DNA from: Actibacterium pelagium
Lineage (GTDB): Bacteria > Pseudomonadota > Alphaproteobacteria > Rhodobacterales > Rhodobacteraceae
Direction: 5' to 3'
Assembly (NCBI RefSeq): GCF_002285415.1
Contig: NZ_NSBU01000004.1
Coordinates: 1-64,000 of the forward strand
Length of the DNA stretch: 64,000 nucleotides
Within the stretch, counting starts at the first letter, position 1. Each line of letters starts with the position of its first letter. The notes beneath the pieces are model-generated. The model was given only the letters and a program-made list of their open reading frames with translations, was not told the origin of the DNA and searched no databases. Position numbers and translations under genes: made by a program. Below, in pieces: positions 17,292-25,646 of the stretch.

Positions 17292-18071
17292 CTAGGCAGC
17301 CTGAGCTTCAGCACGCAGGAAAACAGGCTGCTCTGGGGTCGAGCGATCTGCGTCATAACGGTAGCCACCAAGGGTGAAATCGCGCAGATCCTCTGGATTG
17401 GACAGGCGGTTCTCCATCACGAACCGCGCCATGGAACCACGGGCTTTCTTGGCAAAGAAACTGATGATCTTCGCGTCATTTCCCCGCTGCTCAAGGAAGA
17501 CAGGGGTGATCACCTGCAGCGCCAAGGCCTTGCGGTCCGCCGCTTTGAAATACTCGGTCGAGGCGCAGTTGATCAATGTGTCAGTGCCCACCGCTTTGCC
17601 CTGCTGGTTTAAAGCTTCGGCCAGTTGATCGCCCCAGTAATCATACAGCGACTTGCCCCGAGTGTTCGCCAGACGGCTGCCCATCTCAAGCCGGTAAGGC
17701 TGAATCAGATCCAGCGGGCGCAGCAACCCGTAAAGCCCCGACAAAATACGCAGGTGATCCTGAGCCCAACGCAGCGCATCTTCGTCCATGGTCGGGGCTT
17801 CCAATCCGGCATAGGTGTCGCCTGCAAACATCAAAGCGGCAGGGTGCGCGTTCTCGGGGGTCGACGTCGCCTCGAACGAGGCAAATCGCCCGGCGTTCAG
17901 CTTTGCCAGATCTTCGCTGATCTTCATCAGTTTTTGAAGGTCGGGAACGTCCAGATCCCCGGCCACTTTCGCCAGATGGGTCGCGTCACTTTGGAAATCT
18001 GGCAGCGTTGCGTCAGGACGCGGGGCTACGGTTTCATCCAGTCGTTTAGCAGGGGAAATGACGACAAGCAT
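17292..18071 (-). CDS. yaaA: YaaA peroxide-stress protein
   Basis: The 259-residue protein carries the family signature L-V-V-I-S-P-A-K-R-L-D at its start, then F-x-G-D-T-Y-x-G-L, L-R-I-L-S-G-L-Y-G-L-L-R-P-L-D and R-L-E-M-G-S, and near the end K-I-I-S-F-F-A-K-K-A-R-G. YaaA lowers free intracellular iron and protects DNA under hydrogen peroxide in E. coli. It is convergent with the histidine kinase, with only 3 nt between stop codons, and sits 54 bp downstream of recQ on the same strand, so both could share a transcript. Confidence 0.96.
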   Translation of the reverse strand: MLVVISPAKRLDETVAPRPDATLPDFQSDATHLAKVAGDLDVPDLQKLMKISEDLAKLNAGRFASFEATSTPENAHPAALMFAGDTYAGLEAPTMDEDALRWAQDHLRILSGLYGLLRPLDLIQPYRLEMGSRLANTRGKSLYDYWGDQLAEALNQQGKAVGTDTLINCASTEYFKAADRKALALQVITPVFLEQRGNDAKIISFFAKKARGSMARFVMENRLSNPEDLRDFTLGGYRYDADRSTPEQPVFLRAEAQAA

Positions 18072-18125
18072 GGCGATCCTTTGTTCAGAACTTCATGGCA
18101 GGAAAATAGAATGCTGCGCGGCGGG

Positions 18126-20171
18126 TCAAGCCTCTTCTAGGACGCGCAGGAAGGCAGGGCCAAAACGCTCTGCCTTCTGGGGGCCCATGCCGGGCAGGCG
18201 TTCAAGGTCAGACAGGTTGGCGGGGCGGCGTTCCGCGATATGGCGCAGGGTCGACGGATTGCAGCTGAGGAACTTCAACGTGCCGCATTCGCCACGGGTC
18301 AGCTCCATCTGGGCGGCCTGAAGCTGATCAAAGATCGGCCCGGCCTCGCGGCCTGCCAGTTTGCGTCGCGCGGGATGTGCCTCGGGCGCAGGGGCGCCGC
18401 GGATAACCTCTAGAAAATCGGCGCCGTAGCGTTCCAGTTTCTTTGCGCCGACCCCGCTGATCCGGGCCATGGCGTCCAGAGTATCGGGTCGCGTCTCGGC
18501 CATTTCGATCAGGGTCCGGTCGTTGAAAATCATGTAGGCAGGCAGCTTGGCGGCTTCGGCAAATACCTTGCGCTTGGCCTTTAGCGCGGAAAGAAGCGGC
18601 GCGTCCTCGTCCGACACAAGCATCTTGACCGACGGGCGCGAGGGCGCTTTGGCCACGCTATCCTTGCGCAGCTCAATCGTGTCCTCGCCGCGCAACAATG
18701 GCCGGGCATTTTCTGTCATCCGCAGCGCGCCGTGGCGGTCGGGATCCGGGCGCACAAGATCGCGGCCCATCATCTGCCGGATGATGGCCTGCCACTGACG
18801 ACGGTCGAATTCACGCCCCACGCCAAAGGTTGGCAGCGCGTCATGGCCGCGGTCGCGTACCTTGTCGGTTTCCTTCCCAAGAAGGATGTCGATCAAGTGG
18901 CCAGTCCCGAAATATTCGCCCGTTCGAAGTATGGCTGAAAGGGCTTTGCGCACCGCTTCGGTCCCGTCAAAGGTTTCGGGCGGGGTGTCACACAGGTCAC
19001 AGTTGCCGCAGGGTTTAGAAGCCTCACCGAAATAGGTTAGCAACGCCTGCCGACGGCACCCAAGGGATTCCGCCAGCCCCAACAAAGCATTCAGACGGCC
19101 GTGGTCCGCCATGCGCCGTTCTGGTGGGGCGGGGCTTTCGTCGATTTGCGCGCGTTTCTGGCGAATGTCATCCGGGCCATAAAGCGTCAGGGTTTCCGCC
19201 GAGGCCCCGTCACGACCAGCGCGACCAATTTCCTGATAATAGGCCTCGATCGACTTGGGCAGGTCAGCGTGAGCCACCCACCGGATGTCGGGCTTGTCGA
19301 CGCCCATGCCAAAGGCTACGGTGGCGACGACGATCAACCCGTCTTCGGACTGAAACCGCGCCTCAACCGTGCGGCGGTCCGGGGCCTCCATCCCGCCGTG
19401 ATAGAAACAGGCGCTATGGCCTGCCTCGTTCAAAGCAGCAGAAAGGGATTCCGTTTTGTTCCGCGACCCGCAATAGACAATGCCCGACTGCCCTTTGCGG
19501 GCGGCTGCGAAATTCATGATCTGGCGGCGGGGCGTGTCCTTGGCGGCAAAAGCCAGGTGGATATTGGGCCGATCGAAGCCATGCAGGAACGTCTGCGGCT
19601 CGGCCCCATCGAAAAGGCGATTGACGATTTCTACCCGGGTTTCGGCATCTGCCGTCGCGGTGAAGGCGGCCAAGGGCACATCCAACGCCTGTCGCAGCGC
19701 GCCGATCCGCAGGTAATCCGGGCGAAAGTCATGGCCCCATTGGCTGACGCAATGCGCTTCGTCCACGGCGATCAGGCTGACGCCGGCGCGGTGCAACATG
19801 CGCGCCGTGCCCGACGAGGCCAGCCGTTCCGGTGCCATGTAAAGAAGTTTGAGCGACCCGTCCTCAAGCCCTGCAAAGACCGCGTCGGTCTCTGCCTCGG
19901 TATTGCCAGAGGTCAGGGCCCCTGCGGCCACACCCGCCTCTTGCAGCGCCCGCACCTGATCGCGCATCAGGGCAATCAGTGGAGAAATCACCACCGTCAG
20001 GCCGGACCGACACAGTGCTGGCAATTGGTAACACAGGGATTTTCCGCCGCCCGTAGGCATGATGGCCAGCGTGTTCTGCCCTGCGATCACTGCATCGACG
20101 ATCTCGGCCTGACCGGGACGAAACCGGTCAAAACCAAAGACGGAAGACAACAGCGATTGGGCTGAAGACAT
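18126..20171 (-). CDS. recQ: ATP-dependent DNA helicase RecQ
   Basis: This 681-residue SF2 helicase has Walker A in M-P-T-G-G-G-K-S near residue 40, the DEAH-box A-V-D-E-A-H-C-V-S-Q-W-G-H-D-F-R-P near 135, and motif VI Q-E-I-G-R-A-G-R-D-G near 315. The zinc site C-R-R-Q-x7 followed by C-G-N-C-D-L-C lies near 375-400, and a winged helix follows. Two HRDC-type domains end the protein (about 520-590 and 615-680), each with a G-(V/M)-G-x-K/Q-K-x-E-R-(Y/F)-G motif; E. coli RecQ has one. RecQ unwinds DNA in RecF-pathway repair and fork restart. Confidence 0.96.
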   Translation of the reverse strand: MSSAQSLLSSVFGFDRFRPGQAEIVDAVIAGQNTLAIMPTGGGKSLCYQLPALCRSGLTVVISPLIALMRDQVRALQEAGVAAGALTSGNTEAETDAVFAGLEDGSLKLLYMAPERLASSGTARMLHRAGVSLIAVDEAHCVSQWGHDFRPDYLRIGALRQALDVPLAAFTATADAETRVEIVNRLFDGAEPQTFLHGFDRPNIHLAFAAKDTPRRQIMNFAAARKGQSGIVYCGSRNKTESLSAALNEAGHSACFYHGGMEAPDRRTVEARFQSEDGLIVVATVAFGMGVDKPDIRWVAHADLPKSIEAYYQEIGRAGRDGASAETLTLYGPDDIRQKRAQIDESPAPPERRMADHGRLNALLGLAESLGCRRQALLTYFGEASKPCGNCDLCDTPPETFDGTEAVRKALSAILRTGEYFGTGHLIDILLGKETDKVRDRGHDALPTFGVGREFDRRQWQAIIRQMMGRDLVRPDPDRHGALRMTENARPLLRGEDTIELRKDSVAKAPSRPSVKMLVSDEDAPLLSALKAKRKVFAEAAKLPAYMIFNDRTLIEMAETRPDTLDAMARISGVGAKKLERYGADFLEVIRGAPAPEAHPARRKLAGREAGPIFDQLQAAQMELTRGECGTLKFLSCNPSTLRHIAERRPANLSDLERLPGMGPQKAERFGPAFLRVLEEA

Positions 20172-20245
20172 GGGACCTGCGGGGCTTGAGTAAAACTGCT
20201 CTTATTTCCCTGCACTATCCCACGCTAGGAATCCGCGAACAAGGC

Positions 20246-20521
20246 TTAGAGGTTATTCGCCAGAATAATCCGAACCGCATAAAGCCCGACCAGGAACACA
20301 AGCGGCGCCAGATCGATCCCGCCCGTGTTCGGCAGGAAGTTTCGAATACGCGAATAGACCGGGTGCAGGATACGCTCCAGCCCATCCCAAACTTGGGCCA
20401 CAAGGGGCTGACGCAGGTTCAGAACCTGGAAGCTGATCAGCCAACTCATGATGATGTGCGCGATCACGATGAACCAAGCGATATCAAGGATCAGGTAAAG
20501 AATTTGCAGGATCGAAGTCAT
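20246..20521 (-). CDS. YggT family membrane protein
   Basis: The 91-residue protein has two hydrophobic segments (residues 4-32 and 68-90) flanking an amphipathic loop. It carries the family patterns L-I-S-F-Q-V-L-N-L and P-V-Y-S-R-I-R-N-F-L-P-N-T-G-G-I-D-L-A-P. YggT proteins are linked to osmotic tolerance and cell-division or photosystem assembly contexts in different groups; the role here is unknown. I start at 20521, which gives the normal length; a longer frame upstream would run through the divergent thioesterase. Confidence 0.9.
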   Translation of the reverse strand: MTSILQILYLILDIAWFIVIAHIIMSWLISFQVLNLRQPLVAQVWDGLERILHPVYSRIRNFLPNTGGIDLAPLVFLVGLYAVRIILANNL

Positions 20522-20653
20522 ATCAGTCAGAGCCTTACGGTTGGTCAGTCCCCTACAGCTAAGCGCAACTTGTCGCAGTGGCAAGAACCTAACGCAGCGT
20601 CGCCGTTGACGCCGCTGCCGATCGGTCACAACTGTTCGGCGAAAGGTCCTCCC

Positions 20654-21226
20654 ATGTATCCCATTATTCGTTTCGCCAAAGAAATTCTGAAACAGCGCCG
20701 CGCCCAGAAGCTTGGCCTCTTCGACACCCATGTCAGCAAGCATATCTGCTGGCCGTGGGACATCGACATCTGGATGGAGCTGAACAACGGCCGCACACTG
20801 ACCCTGTTCGACATGGGGCGCTTTGGCCTGTTCACCCGGCAACGCATGCTGAAAGCGATGATGGATCAGGGCTGGTCGGGGACTGTTGCAGGCTCGACCG
20901 TGCGGTACCGCCGCCGCATCCGCGCTTTCGACCGGTTTGAGATGCGCACCCGTATCCTTGGGTGGGATGACAAGTTCATCTACATCGAACAAGGCATTTG
21001 GCGGGGCGAGGACTGCGCCAACCATTTGCTGCTGCGCACGGCGATCACCGACAAGAACGGACTGGTGCGCACCAACGTCGTTGCAGACCGTTTATTGGAT
21101 GGTGCCGTAAGCCCGCTTTTGCCCGATTGGGTTCGGGCCTGGGTCCGTGCGGAAGCCCAACGTCCATGGCCGCCAGAACTGACCGAGAAGAAAGCCCCCT
21201 TGCCGCCACCCACTGTTGCCGCTTAA
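20654..21226 (+). CDS. Acyl-CoA thioesterase-like hotdog protein
   Basis: Starting at ATG 20654 (190 residues), with AAAGG upstream, the protein fits the 4HBT_2/THEM6-like hotdog group: D-I-D-I-W-M-E-L-N-N-G-R-T-L-T-L-F-D-M-G-R near residue 36, then S-T-V-R-Y-R-R-R-I and F-E-M-R-T-R-I-L-G-W-D-D-K. Such proteins hydrolyse acyl-CoA or acyl-ACP thioesters. The C-terminal 25 residues are Pro/Lys-rich and probably disordered. It diverges from yggT across 132 bp and is followed after 30 bp by a UMF1 carrier. Confidence 0.85.
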   Translation: MYPIIRFAKEILKQRRAQKLGLFDTHVSKHICWPWDIDIWMELNNGRTLTLFDMGRFGLFTRQRMLKAMMDQGWSGTVAGSTVRYRRRIRAFDRFEMRTRILGWDDKFIYIEQGIWRGEDCANHLLLRTAITDKNGLVRTNVVADRLLDGAVSPLLPDWVRAWVRAEAQRPWPPELTEKKAPLPPPTVAA

Positions 21227-21256
21227 TAATTAACCAAATGGGGTTGGGCGGACAGT

Positions 21257-22633
21257 ATGGCGACAGAAGCGGAAAAGAAACGCATTTGGGGATGGTATGC
21301 CTTTGACTGGGCCAGCCAGCCATATAACACTCTGCTTCTGACCTTCATCTTCGGCCCTTACATCAAAGAGCTTATGGGCGACGGTGCCCGGGCGCAGGCC
21401 ATCTGGGGTTATGGGATTGGTGCGACCGGGATAGTGATCGCGGTTCTTGCCCCGCTTCTGGGGGCGATCGCGGATCAGTCAGGCTCTCGCCGGCGGTTCA
21501 TTTGGCTGTTTTCGTTACTGTATGTGGTCGGCGCTTACGGTCTTTGGTGGACTGCACCCGGTGACTTCAACGTCTTCACCACGATGCTACTCTTCGCCAT
21601 CGGACTGATCGGGATGGAATTCGCGACGATCTTTACCAACGCGATGTTGCCTGACCTTGGCCCCAAAGAAAAACTGGGACGGATTTCTGGTACCGGATGG
21701 GCCGTCGGCTATCTTGGTGGGCTGGTCACGCTGGTTCTGATGCTGGTTTTACTGGCCGAAAACGCCACAACCGGGAAGACCCTGATCGGGATCGACCCCA
21801 TCTTCGGTTTGGATGCCAGCGCGCGCGAGGGCACACGTGCGGTCGGCCCCCTGTCAGCCATCTGGTACGCGGTTTTCATGATCCCGTTTTTCCTGTGGGT
21901 CAAAGAGACCCCGAAACCCAATGCCAAGCCGATCCGGCGCGCCATCTCAGACGGTAAGGCCGAACTGATGGCCAGCCTGTCACTGCTGCCGAAACAGCGC
22001 AGCTTGTTTGCCTATCTGGGCTCGTCCATGTTCTATCGCGACGCGCTGAATGGCTTCTATGTCTTCGGCGGGATCTATGCCGCCGGGGTATTGGGCTGGT
22101 CGGTGATCGAAGTGGGAATCTTCGGGATCATCGCGGTGGTTTCGGGCGCATTGTTCGCGTGGCTCGGTGGTCGGATGGACGACCGTTTTGGCCCCAAGCG
22201 CGTCATCTTCGTCAGCATCCTTGTCCTGCTGGGACTGGCTGTCGCCGCCTTCTACACATCTCGGACCGAAGTCATGGGCCTGCAAGTCGGACCCGACTCC
22301 CGCCTGCCCGACCTGACCTTCTACGCCATCGGTGCGTTGATCGGCGGCGCAGGTGGTACGCTGCAATCCGCCAGCCGCACCATGATGGTGCGTCAGGCCA
22401 ATGGTGGCCGCATGACGGAAGCGTTTGGTCTTTACGCCTTGGCAGGTAAAGCCAGCTCTTTCCTTGCTCCGCTTCTGATCGGGCTTTTCACTGATTTGAG
22501 CGGAAGTCAGCAATTTGGAGTGCTTCCGATCATCCTGCTCTTCCTTATTGGATTGATCCTGTTAATCTGGGTGAAACCGGACGGCGAACGAGCAGACACA
22601 TGGTCCGTAATACCCTCTTCGCCCTCATCGTAG
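21257..22633 (+). CDS. UMF1/Atg22-like MFS transporter
   Basis: This 458-residue MFS protein opens with W-G-W-Y-A-F-D-W-A-S-Q-P-Y-N-T-L, the hallmark of the UMF1 group (bacterial relatives of the vacuolar effluxer Atg22). About twelve hydrophobic segments are visible, with I-A-D-Q-S-G-S-R-R-R in the 2-3 loop and G-R-M-D-D-R-F-G-P-K-R in the second half. The substrate is not known; Atg22 exports amino acids from vacuoles. Its 3' end overlaps mepA by 34 nt, so the two are probably cotranscribed and coupled. Confidence 0.9.
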   Translation: MATEAEKKRIWGWYAFDWASQPYNTLLLTFIFGPYIKELMGDGARAQAIWGYGIGATGIVIAVLAPLLGAIADQSGSRRRFIWLFSLLYVVGAYGLWWTAPGDFNVFTTMLLFAIGLIGMEFATIFTNAMLPDLGPKEKLGRISGTGWAVGYLGGLVTLVLMLVLLAENATTGKTLIGIDPIFGLDASAREGTRAVGPLSAIWYAVFMIPFFLWVKETPKPNAKPIRRAISDGKAELMASLSLLPKQRSLFAYLGSSMFYRDALNGFYVFGGIYAAGVLGWSVIEVGIFGIIAVVSGALFAWLGGRMDDRFGPKRVIFVSILVLLGLAVAAFYTSRTEVMGLQVGPDSRLPDLTFYAIGALIGGAGGTLQSASRTMMVRQANGGRMTEAFGLYALAGKASSFLAPLLIGLFTDLSGSQQFGVLPIILLFLIGLILLIWVKPDGERADTWSVIPSSPSS

Positions 22634-23496
22634 GGCTAGTGGCGGCAAGCGCACAGGCAGAAACCCCAGCAAGTCAGCTTTTCGGGGCTAAGAAGTTCGG
22701 GTCCAGACAACAGCCAGCAGCCATCGGAACCTATGCACGCGGATGTGCCGCGGGGCTAGAGCAATTGGCAGAAACCGGTCCCACCTGGCAGGCCATGCGC
22801 CTAAGCCGCAACCGCAACTGGGGACACCCCGAAACCATTGATTTCATCCAGCGCCTCAGCCGCGAGGCCACGCGCCACGGCTGGAAAGGTCTGTATATCG
22901 GCGACATCAGCCAACCGCGCGGCGGCCCAGCCACCAGCGGGCACCGGTCGCATCAGATCGGGCTGGATATCGATATCTGGATGCTGCCGCCGAAGCGGTT
23001 GAACCTGACGCGGAACGACCGCGAAAAGATCAGTTCGCTCAACATTCGCAGTGATGATCAGCGCCGTGTGAACGACAACTGGACCTCAGCCCACGCAGCG
23101 ATCCTGAAGGCAGCCGCCCTTGATCCGGCGGTGGACCGTATCTTTGTCACGGCCCCTGCGAAGGTCGAGATGTGCAAGACCGCGACCCGTCAAGATAAGA
23201 AATGGTTGCAGAAAATCCGTCCTCTTTACGGGCATAACACCCATTTCCATGTGCGGCTGAAATGTCCAGAAGGCTCGACAAACTGCAAGACGCAGACACC
23301 GACAGTCGCAAACCTTTCCAAAGGGGGCGATGGCTGTGATGAAACGCTGCGCTGGTGGGTCACTGACTATCTGAAGCCACCCAAAGTGCCCAAGTCAGCC
23401 AAACCGGCGAAACCTGCCCCGCGCAAGAAGCATCCGCGCGAATACACCATGGCAGAGCTTCCTAGACAGTGCCAATCGGTCCTGAAATCCCGCTAA
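22600..23496 (+). CDS. mepA: Penicillin-insensitive murein endopeptidase MepA
   Basis: The 298-residue periplasmic LAS metallopeptidase cleaves D-alanyl-meso-diaminopimelyl cross-links in peptidoglycan. A signal peptide is clear (F-A-L-I-V-G-L-V-A-A-S-A-Q-A, cleavage near residue 20). Zinc ligands are in S-G-H-R-S-H-Q-I-G-L-D-I-D near residue 110 and H-N-T-H-F-H-V-R-L near 210. Cys residues in the C-terminal half probably form disulfides. A Lys/Pro-rich linker near residue 265 precedes the end. The start lies inside the upstream UMF1 gene. Chromosomal location next to recycling-type transporters is suggestive only. Confidence 0.95.
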   Translation: MVRNTLFALIVGLVAASAQAETPASQLFGAKKFGSRQQPAAIGTYARGCAAGLEQLAETGPTWQAMRLSRNRNWGHPETIDFIQRLSREATRHGWKGLYIGDISQPRGGPATSGHRSHQIGLDIDIWMLPPKRLNLTRNDREKISSLNIRSDDQRRVNDNWTSAHAAILKAAALDPAVDRIFVTAPAKVEMCKTATRQDKKWLQKIRPLYGHNTHFHVRLKCPEGSTNCKTQTPTVANLSKGGDGCDETLRWWVTDYLKPPKVPKSAKPAKPAPRKKHPREYTMAELPRQCQSVLKSR

Positions 23497-23635
23497 TTGC
23501 CATCATTTACGCATGCTGCACGCAAAAACATCAATTTGTGGGCATTAACCCCGACCCATTGCGGATTTTCTTTTGACATACACCAAATCTGTGGCACCCT
23601 GTGGATAACGGCAACAGCAGAAAGGAGGTGGTCCA

Positions 23636-23692
23636 GTGTCTAGAGTGATATTGGAGAGAGGTGTCCGAACAGTTGGGGAGGCCGTAACCTGA
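23636..23692 (+). CDS. 18-residue leader-type peptide
   Basis: The GTG at 23636 lies 7 nt after GGAGG within a near-perfect extended Shine-Dalgarno. The peptide reads MSRVILERGVRTVGEAVT and ends at TGA 23690-23692. It has three Arg and four Val but no run of a single amino acid as in classical attenuators. The stop codon is inside the first hairpin's 5' arm, so a terminating ribosome would melt that hairpin. Function unknown. Confidence 0.5.
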   Translation: MSRVILERGVRTVGEAVT

Positions 23693-23761
23693 AAGCAGAC
23701 TTTTAGGTTGAACATTCCCGATTGGGCTTTGCTCTAACTGGCCCATCTCCCAAAAAACTCG

Positions 23762-23792
23762 AAGGGCTGACCGACATCCGGGCAGCCCTTTT
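23762..23792 (+). terminator. Intrinsic terminator before arfB
   Basis: AAGGGCTG pairs with CAGCCCTT (8 bp, 13-nt loop), and the arm runs into TTTT. It ends the small unit and lies 75 nt before the probable arfB start. Confidence 0.75.
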
Positions 23793-23867
23793 CAGTTGCT
23801 GAAACACGGATGTGTTTTGCATACAGAACCGGTACAGAACCCGTACATACGATTTGGCAGACCGACC

Positions 23868-24284
23868 TTGCGGATTACCGACAGCATAACCTTGGAAGAC
23901 TGGGAACTGACTGAACAGTTCATCCGTGCCTCTGGCCCCGGTGGGCAGAACGTGAACAAGGTCGCCACGGCTGTCGAGCTGCGGTTCGAAGCCGCGCGCA
24001 GCCCCAACCTGCCAGACCCGGTCAAAACGCGCCTGCGCAAGCTGGCTGGACGGCGCTGGACCAAAGACGGGGCGATCATCATCCAGTGCGACGAGACCCG
24101 CAGCCAGTCCCGCAACCGCGAAATTGCGCGGGAACGTCTGGCAGAGTTGATCGTCAAAGCCACCCACAAGCCCAAGCGGCGCATCCCGACAAAACCGACC
24201 CTTGGATCGAAACGCCGACGCTTGGACGCGAAGAAACAGCGCGGGCAGGTCAAAGCACTACGCGGTAAAGTTGATCGGGATTAG
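23868..24284 (+). CDS. arfB: Alternative ribosome-rescue factor ArfB (peptidyl-tRNA hydrolase YaeJ)
   Basis: I choose the TTG at 23868, which gives 138 residues, close to E. coli ArfB (140), and starts L-R-I-T-D-S as the family does. The frame is open to a TTG at 23796, but those 24 extra residues do not resemble the family. The catalytic G-G-Q loop reads A-S-G-P-G-G-Q-N-V-N-K near residue 28 of the chosen protein. The C-terminal tail is Lys/Arg-rich (K-R-R-I-P-T-K-P-T and K-K-Q-R-G-Q-V-K-A-L-R-G-K), the part that enters the empty mRNA channel of stalled ribosomes. ArfB releases peptides from non-stop ribosomes. No strong ribosome-binding site is visible. It follows the small structured unit and its terminator. 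Confidence 0.88.
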   Translation: MRITDSITLEDWELTEQFIRASGPGGQNVNKVATAVELRFEAARSPNLPDPVKTRLRKLAGRRWTKDGAIIIQCDETRSQSRNREIARERLAELIVKATHKPKRRIPTKPTLGSKRRRLDAKKQRGQVKALRGKVDRD

Positions 24285-24300
24285 CTCTGAAAAACGCAGG

Positions 24301-25491
24301 TTATCCGAGGCTTTCCAGGAACCGTTGCGTTTCCTCAACCATCTGACTCCAACTTGGTTCTTGCGGCAACGGTATATGGTTTCGGCTTTCCAAGGCGACA
24401 TATCTGGCGTTCGGAATCTCGCTGGCAAGCACACGCCCCTGCTCTATCGGCTGCATCGCGTCGGCGTTCGCGTGGATCACAAGCGTCGGCGCCTTAACCT
24501 TAGGCAGACTGTCGCGAACATGGAAACGGTCAACGATCTGACGCAAACGAGCCGCGTTTTCCGGCGATACCGTTTCCATCTGCATCTTTACGAAGCTCTC
24601 CATCTGCTGCGGCGTCGCATCGGGCAACGACAAAGAGGCAAAGGCCTGTACAAATGGGCTGTCGGCACGCCCCCAACCCGCGCGGATCAGACTTAGCAAA
24701 GTGGTTTCGTCAATGTCATCTGGCGCGGCGGGTCGCAGTGCGCGCCCGACAGCAAAGCCGCCATAGAGGACCAGACCACTGACACGGTCCGGGTGTTTCT
24801 GGGCAAAGCGAATGGCAACTGGAACGGCCTGAGAGGCTGCAAAGACAGGAAAGCGGTCAAGGTCATTGGCATCCGCGACTGCCTTCAGATCCGCGACGAA
24901 CACATCGAGATCAGGGCTTTCAAGAACGCGCGTCGACAACCCAGTTCCGCGCTGGTCATATCGATAAAGCGTGTGGTCTTGGCCCAACGCATCGATCAAG
25001 GGGCGCCAGACCGAACTTTGCCAATCAAGCTCTAGATGGGACAGCCAATGCCCAACGCGTATCAAGGGAGGGCCGGTCCCGCTTTGCGCATAGGCAATCT
25101 GCGCCCCATCAACGGAGGCTGCAAAGCGAATACTTTGACTGCTGACCTCGAACTCAGTGGGCTTGGCCAGCCCTGCGCCTTCCAAGGAAGAGACTTCAGC
25201 GATCAGTTGAAAGCCCCGGCCATGAACCGTCTTGATAATGGCTTGTTCCCGCCCATTGTCACCAACCGCCTTACGGGCCGCGTTTATTCGGGCGCTGATG
25301 GTCGCATCCGATACGTTCAACCCCCGCCAGACCGTGTCGATCAACTCTTCTTTTGTCACCAAAAGCCCCGACTGCTTGACCAATGCGAGGATCAGTTCGA
25401 ACACCTGCGGCTCGACATGAACCGGCTTTCCTTCCCTGAGAAAGGTGTGCCTTTCCGGGTCGAGGGAACAGTTGGCGAAACGATAGCTCAT
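24301..25491 (-). CDS. Winged-helix regulator fused to an alpha/beta hydrolase
   Basis: This 396-residue protein joins two domains. Residues 1-100 form an OmpR/CadC-type winged helix: L-x-x-x-G-K-P-V-H-V-E-P-Q-V-F-E-L-I-L-A-L, then V-S-D-A-T-I-S-A-R-I-N-A-A-R-K-A-V-G-D and T-V-H-G-R-G-F-Q-L. Residues 120-395 are an alpha/beta hydrolase with Y-D-Q-R-G-T-G-L-S, a nucleophile elbow A-A-S-Q-A instead of G-x-S-x-G, Asp in H-A-N-A-D, and His in S-R-N-H-I-P-L. Similar fusions occur in proteobacteria, where the hydrolase part may sense a ligand. No Shine-Dalgarno is evident. A perfect palindrome lies 27 nt upstream (25518-25531), and a small gene diverges. Confidence 0.88.
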   Translation of the reverse strand: MSYRFANCSLDPERHTFLREGKPVHVEPQVFELILALVKQSGLLVTKEELIDTVWRGLNVSDATISARINAARKAVGDNGREQAIIKTVHGRGFQLIAEVSSLEGAGLAKPTEFEVSSQSIRFAASVDGAQIAYAQSGTGPPLIRVGHWLSHLELDWQSSVWRPLIDALGQDHTLYRYDQRGTGLSTRVLESPDLDVFVADLKAVADANDLDRFPVFAASQAVPVAIRFAQKHPDRVSGLVLYGGFAVGRALRPAAPDDIDETTLLSLIRAGWGRADSPFVQAFASLSLPDATPQQMESFVKMQMETVSPENAARLRQIVDRFHVRDSLPKVKAPTLVIHANADAMQPIEQGRVLASEIPNARYVALESRNHIPLPQEPSWSQMVEETQRFLESLG

Positions 25492-25517
25492 GCTTCATTG
25501 AACAGCCTTACCCTTGG

Positions 25518-25531
25518 ATCACTCAAGTGAT
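25518..25531. promoter_or_regulatory. Perfect palindrome upstream of the regulator-hydrolase gene
   Basis: ATCACT-CA-AGTGAT has perfect 6-bp arms and lies 27 nt upstream of the regulator start, within the 155-bp divergent gap to the 69-residue protein gene. It is a candidate operator for autoregulation and control of the divergent gene. Confidence 0.4.
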
Positions 25532-25646
25532 TTTCTGTGACTGAAGAAAACCACAAGGAAATGACAAGGGTTTCTTAAGGCAATCTTCAAGCACCAGATC
25601 ACGGCCTGCGTTTGAATGGTTTCACATTCAGAAGGAGGCACCTGAC

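Larger units (their letters stand above)
23600..23792 (+). ncRNA. Small structured transcription unit upstream of arfB (candidate ncRNA or leader)
   Basis: Boundaries are estimated. The unit contains a 14-nt sequence AAAGGAGGTGGTCC at 23621-23634, complementary to the last 14 nt of alphaproteobacterial 16S rRNA apart from one G-U pair. An 18-codon ORF follows (23636-23692). Then come three hairpins: 23686-23709 (10 bp, overlapping the stop codon, CAGA loop), 23723-23745 (about 5 bp), and an intrinsic terminator at 23762-23792. A TTGACA -35-like box lies at 23573-23578, without a good -10. It could be an sRNA, a leader-peptide attenuator for arfB, or a small-protein gene with a short mRNA. Confidence 0.55.

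Noticed and set aside
23573-23601. TTGACA box as promoter of the small structured unit
   Set aside because: The -35 is consensus, but no acceptable -10 lies at 16-18 nt, so it was not listed as a promoter feature.
23796-23867. Upstream TTG as arfB start
   Set aside because: The extra 24 residues have no family similarity and would begin 3 nt after the terminator; the TTG at 23868 gives the normal ArfB length.
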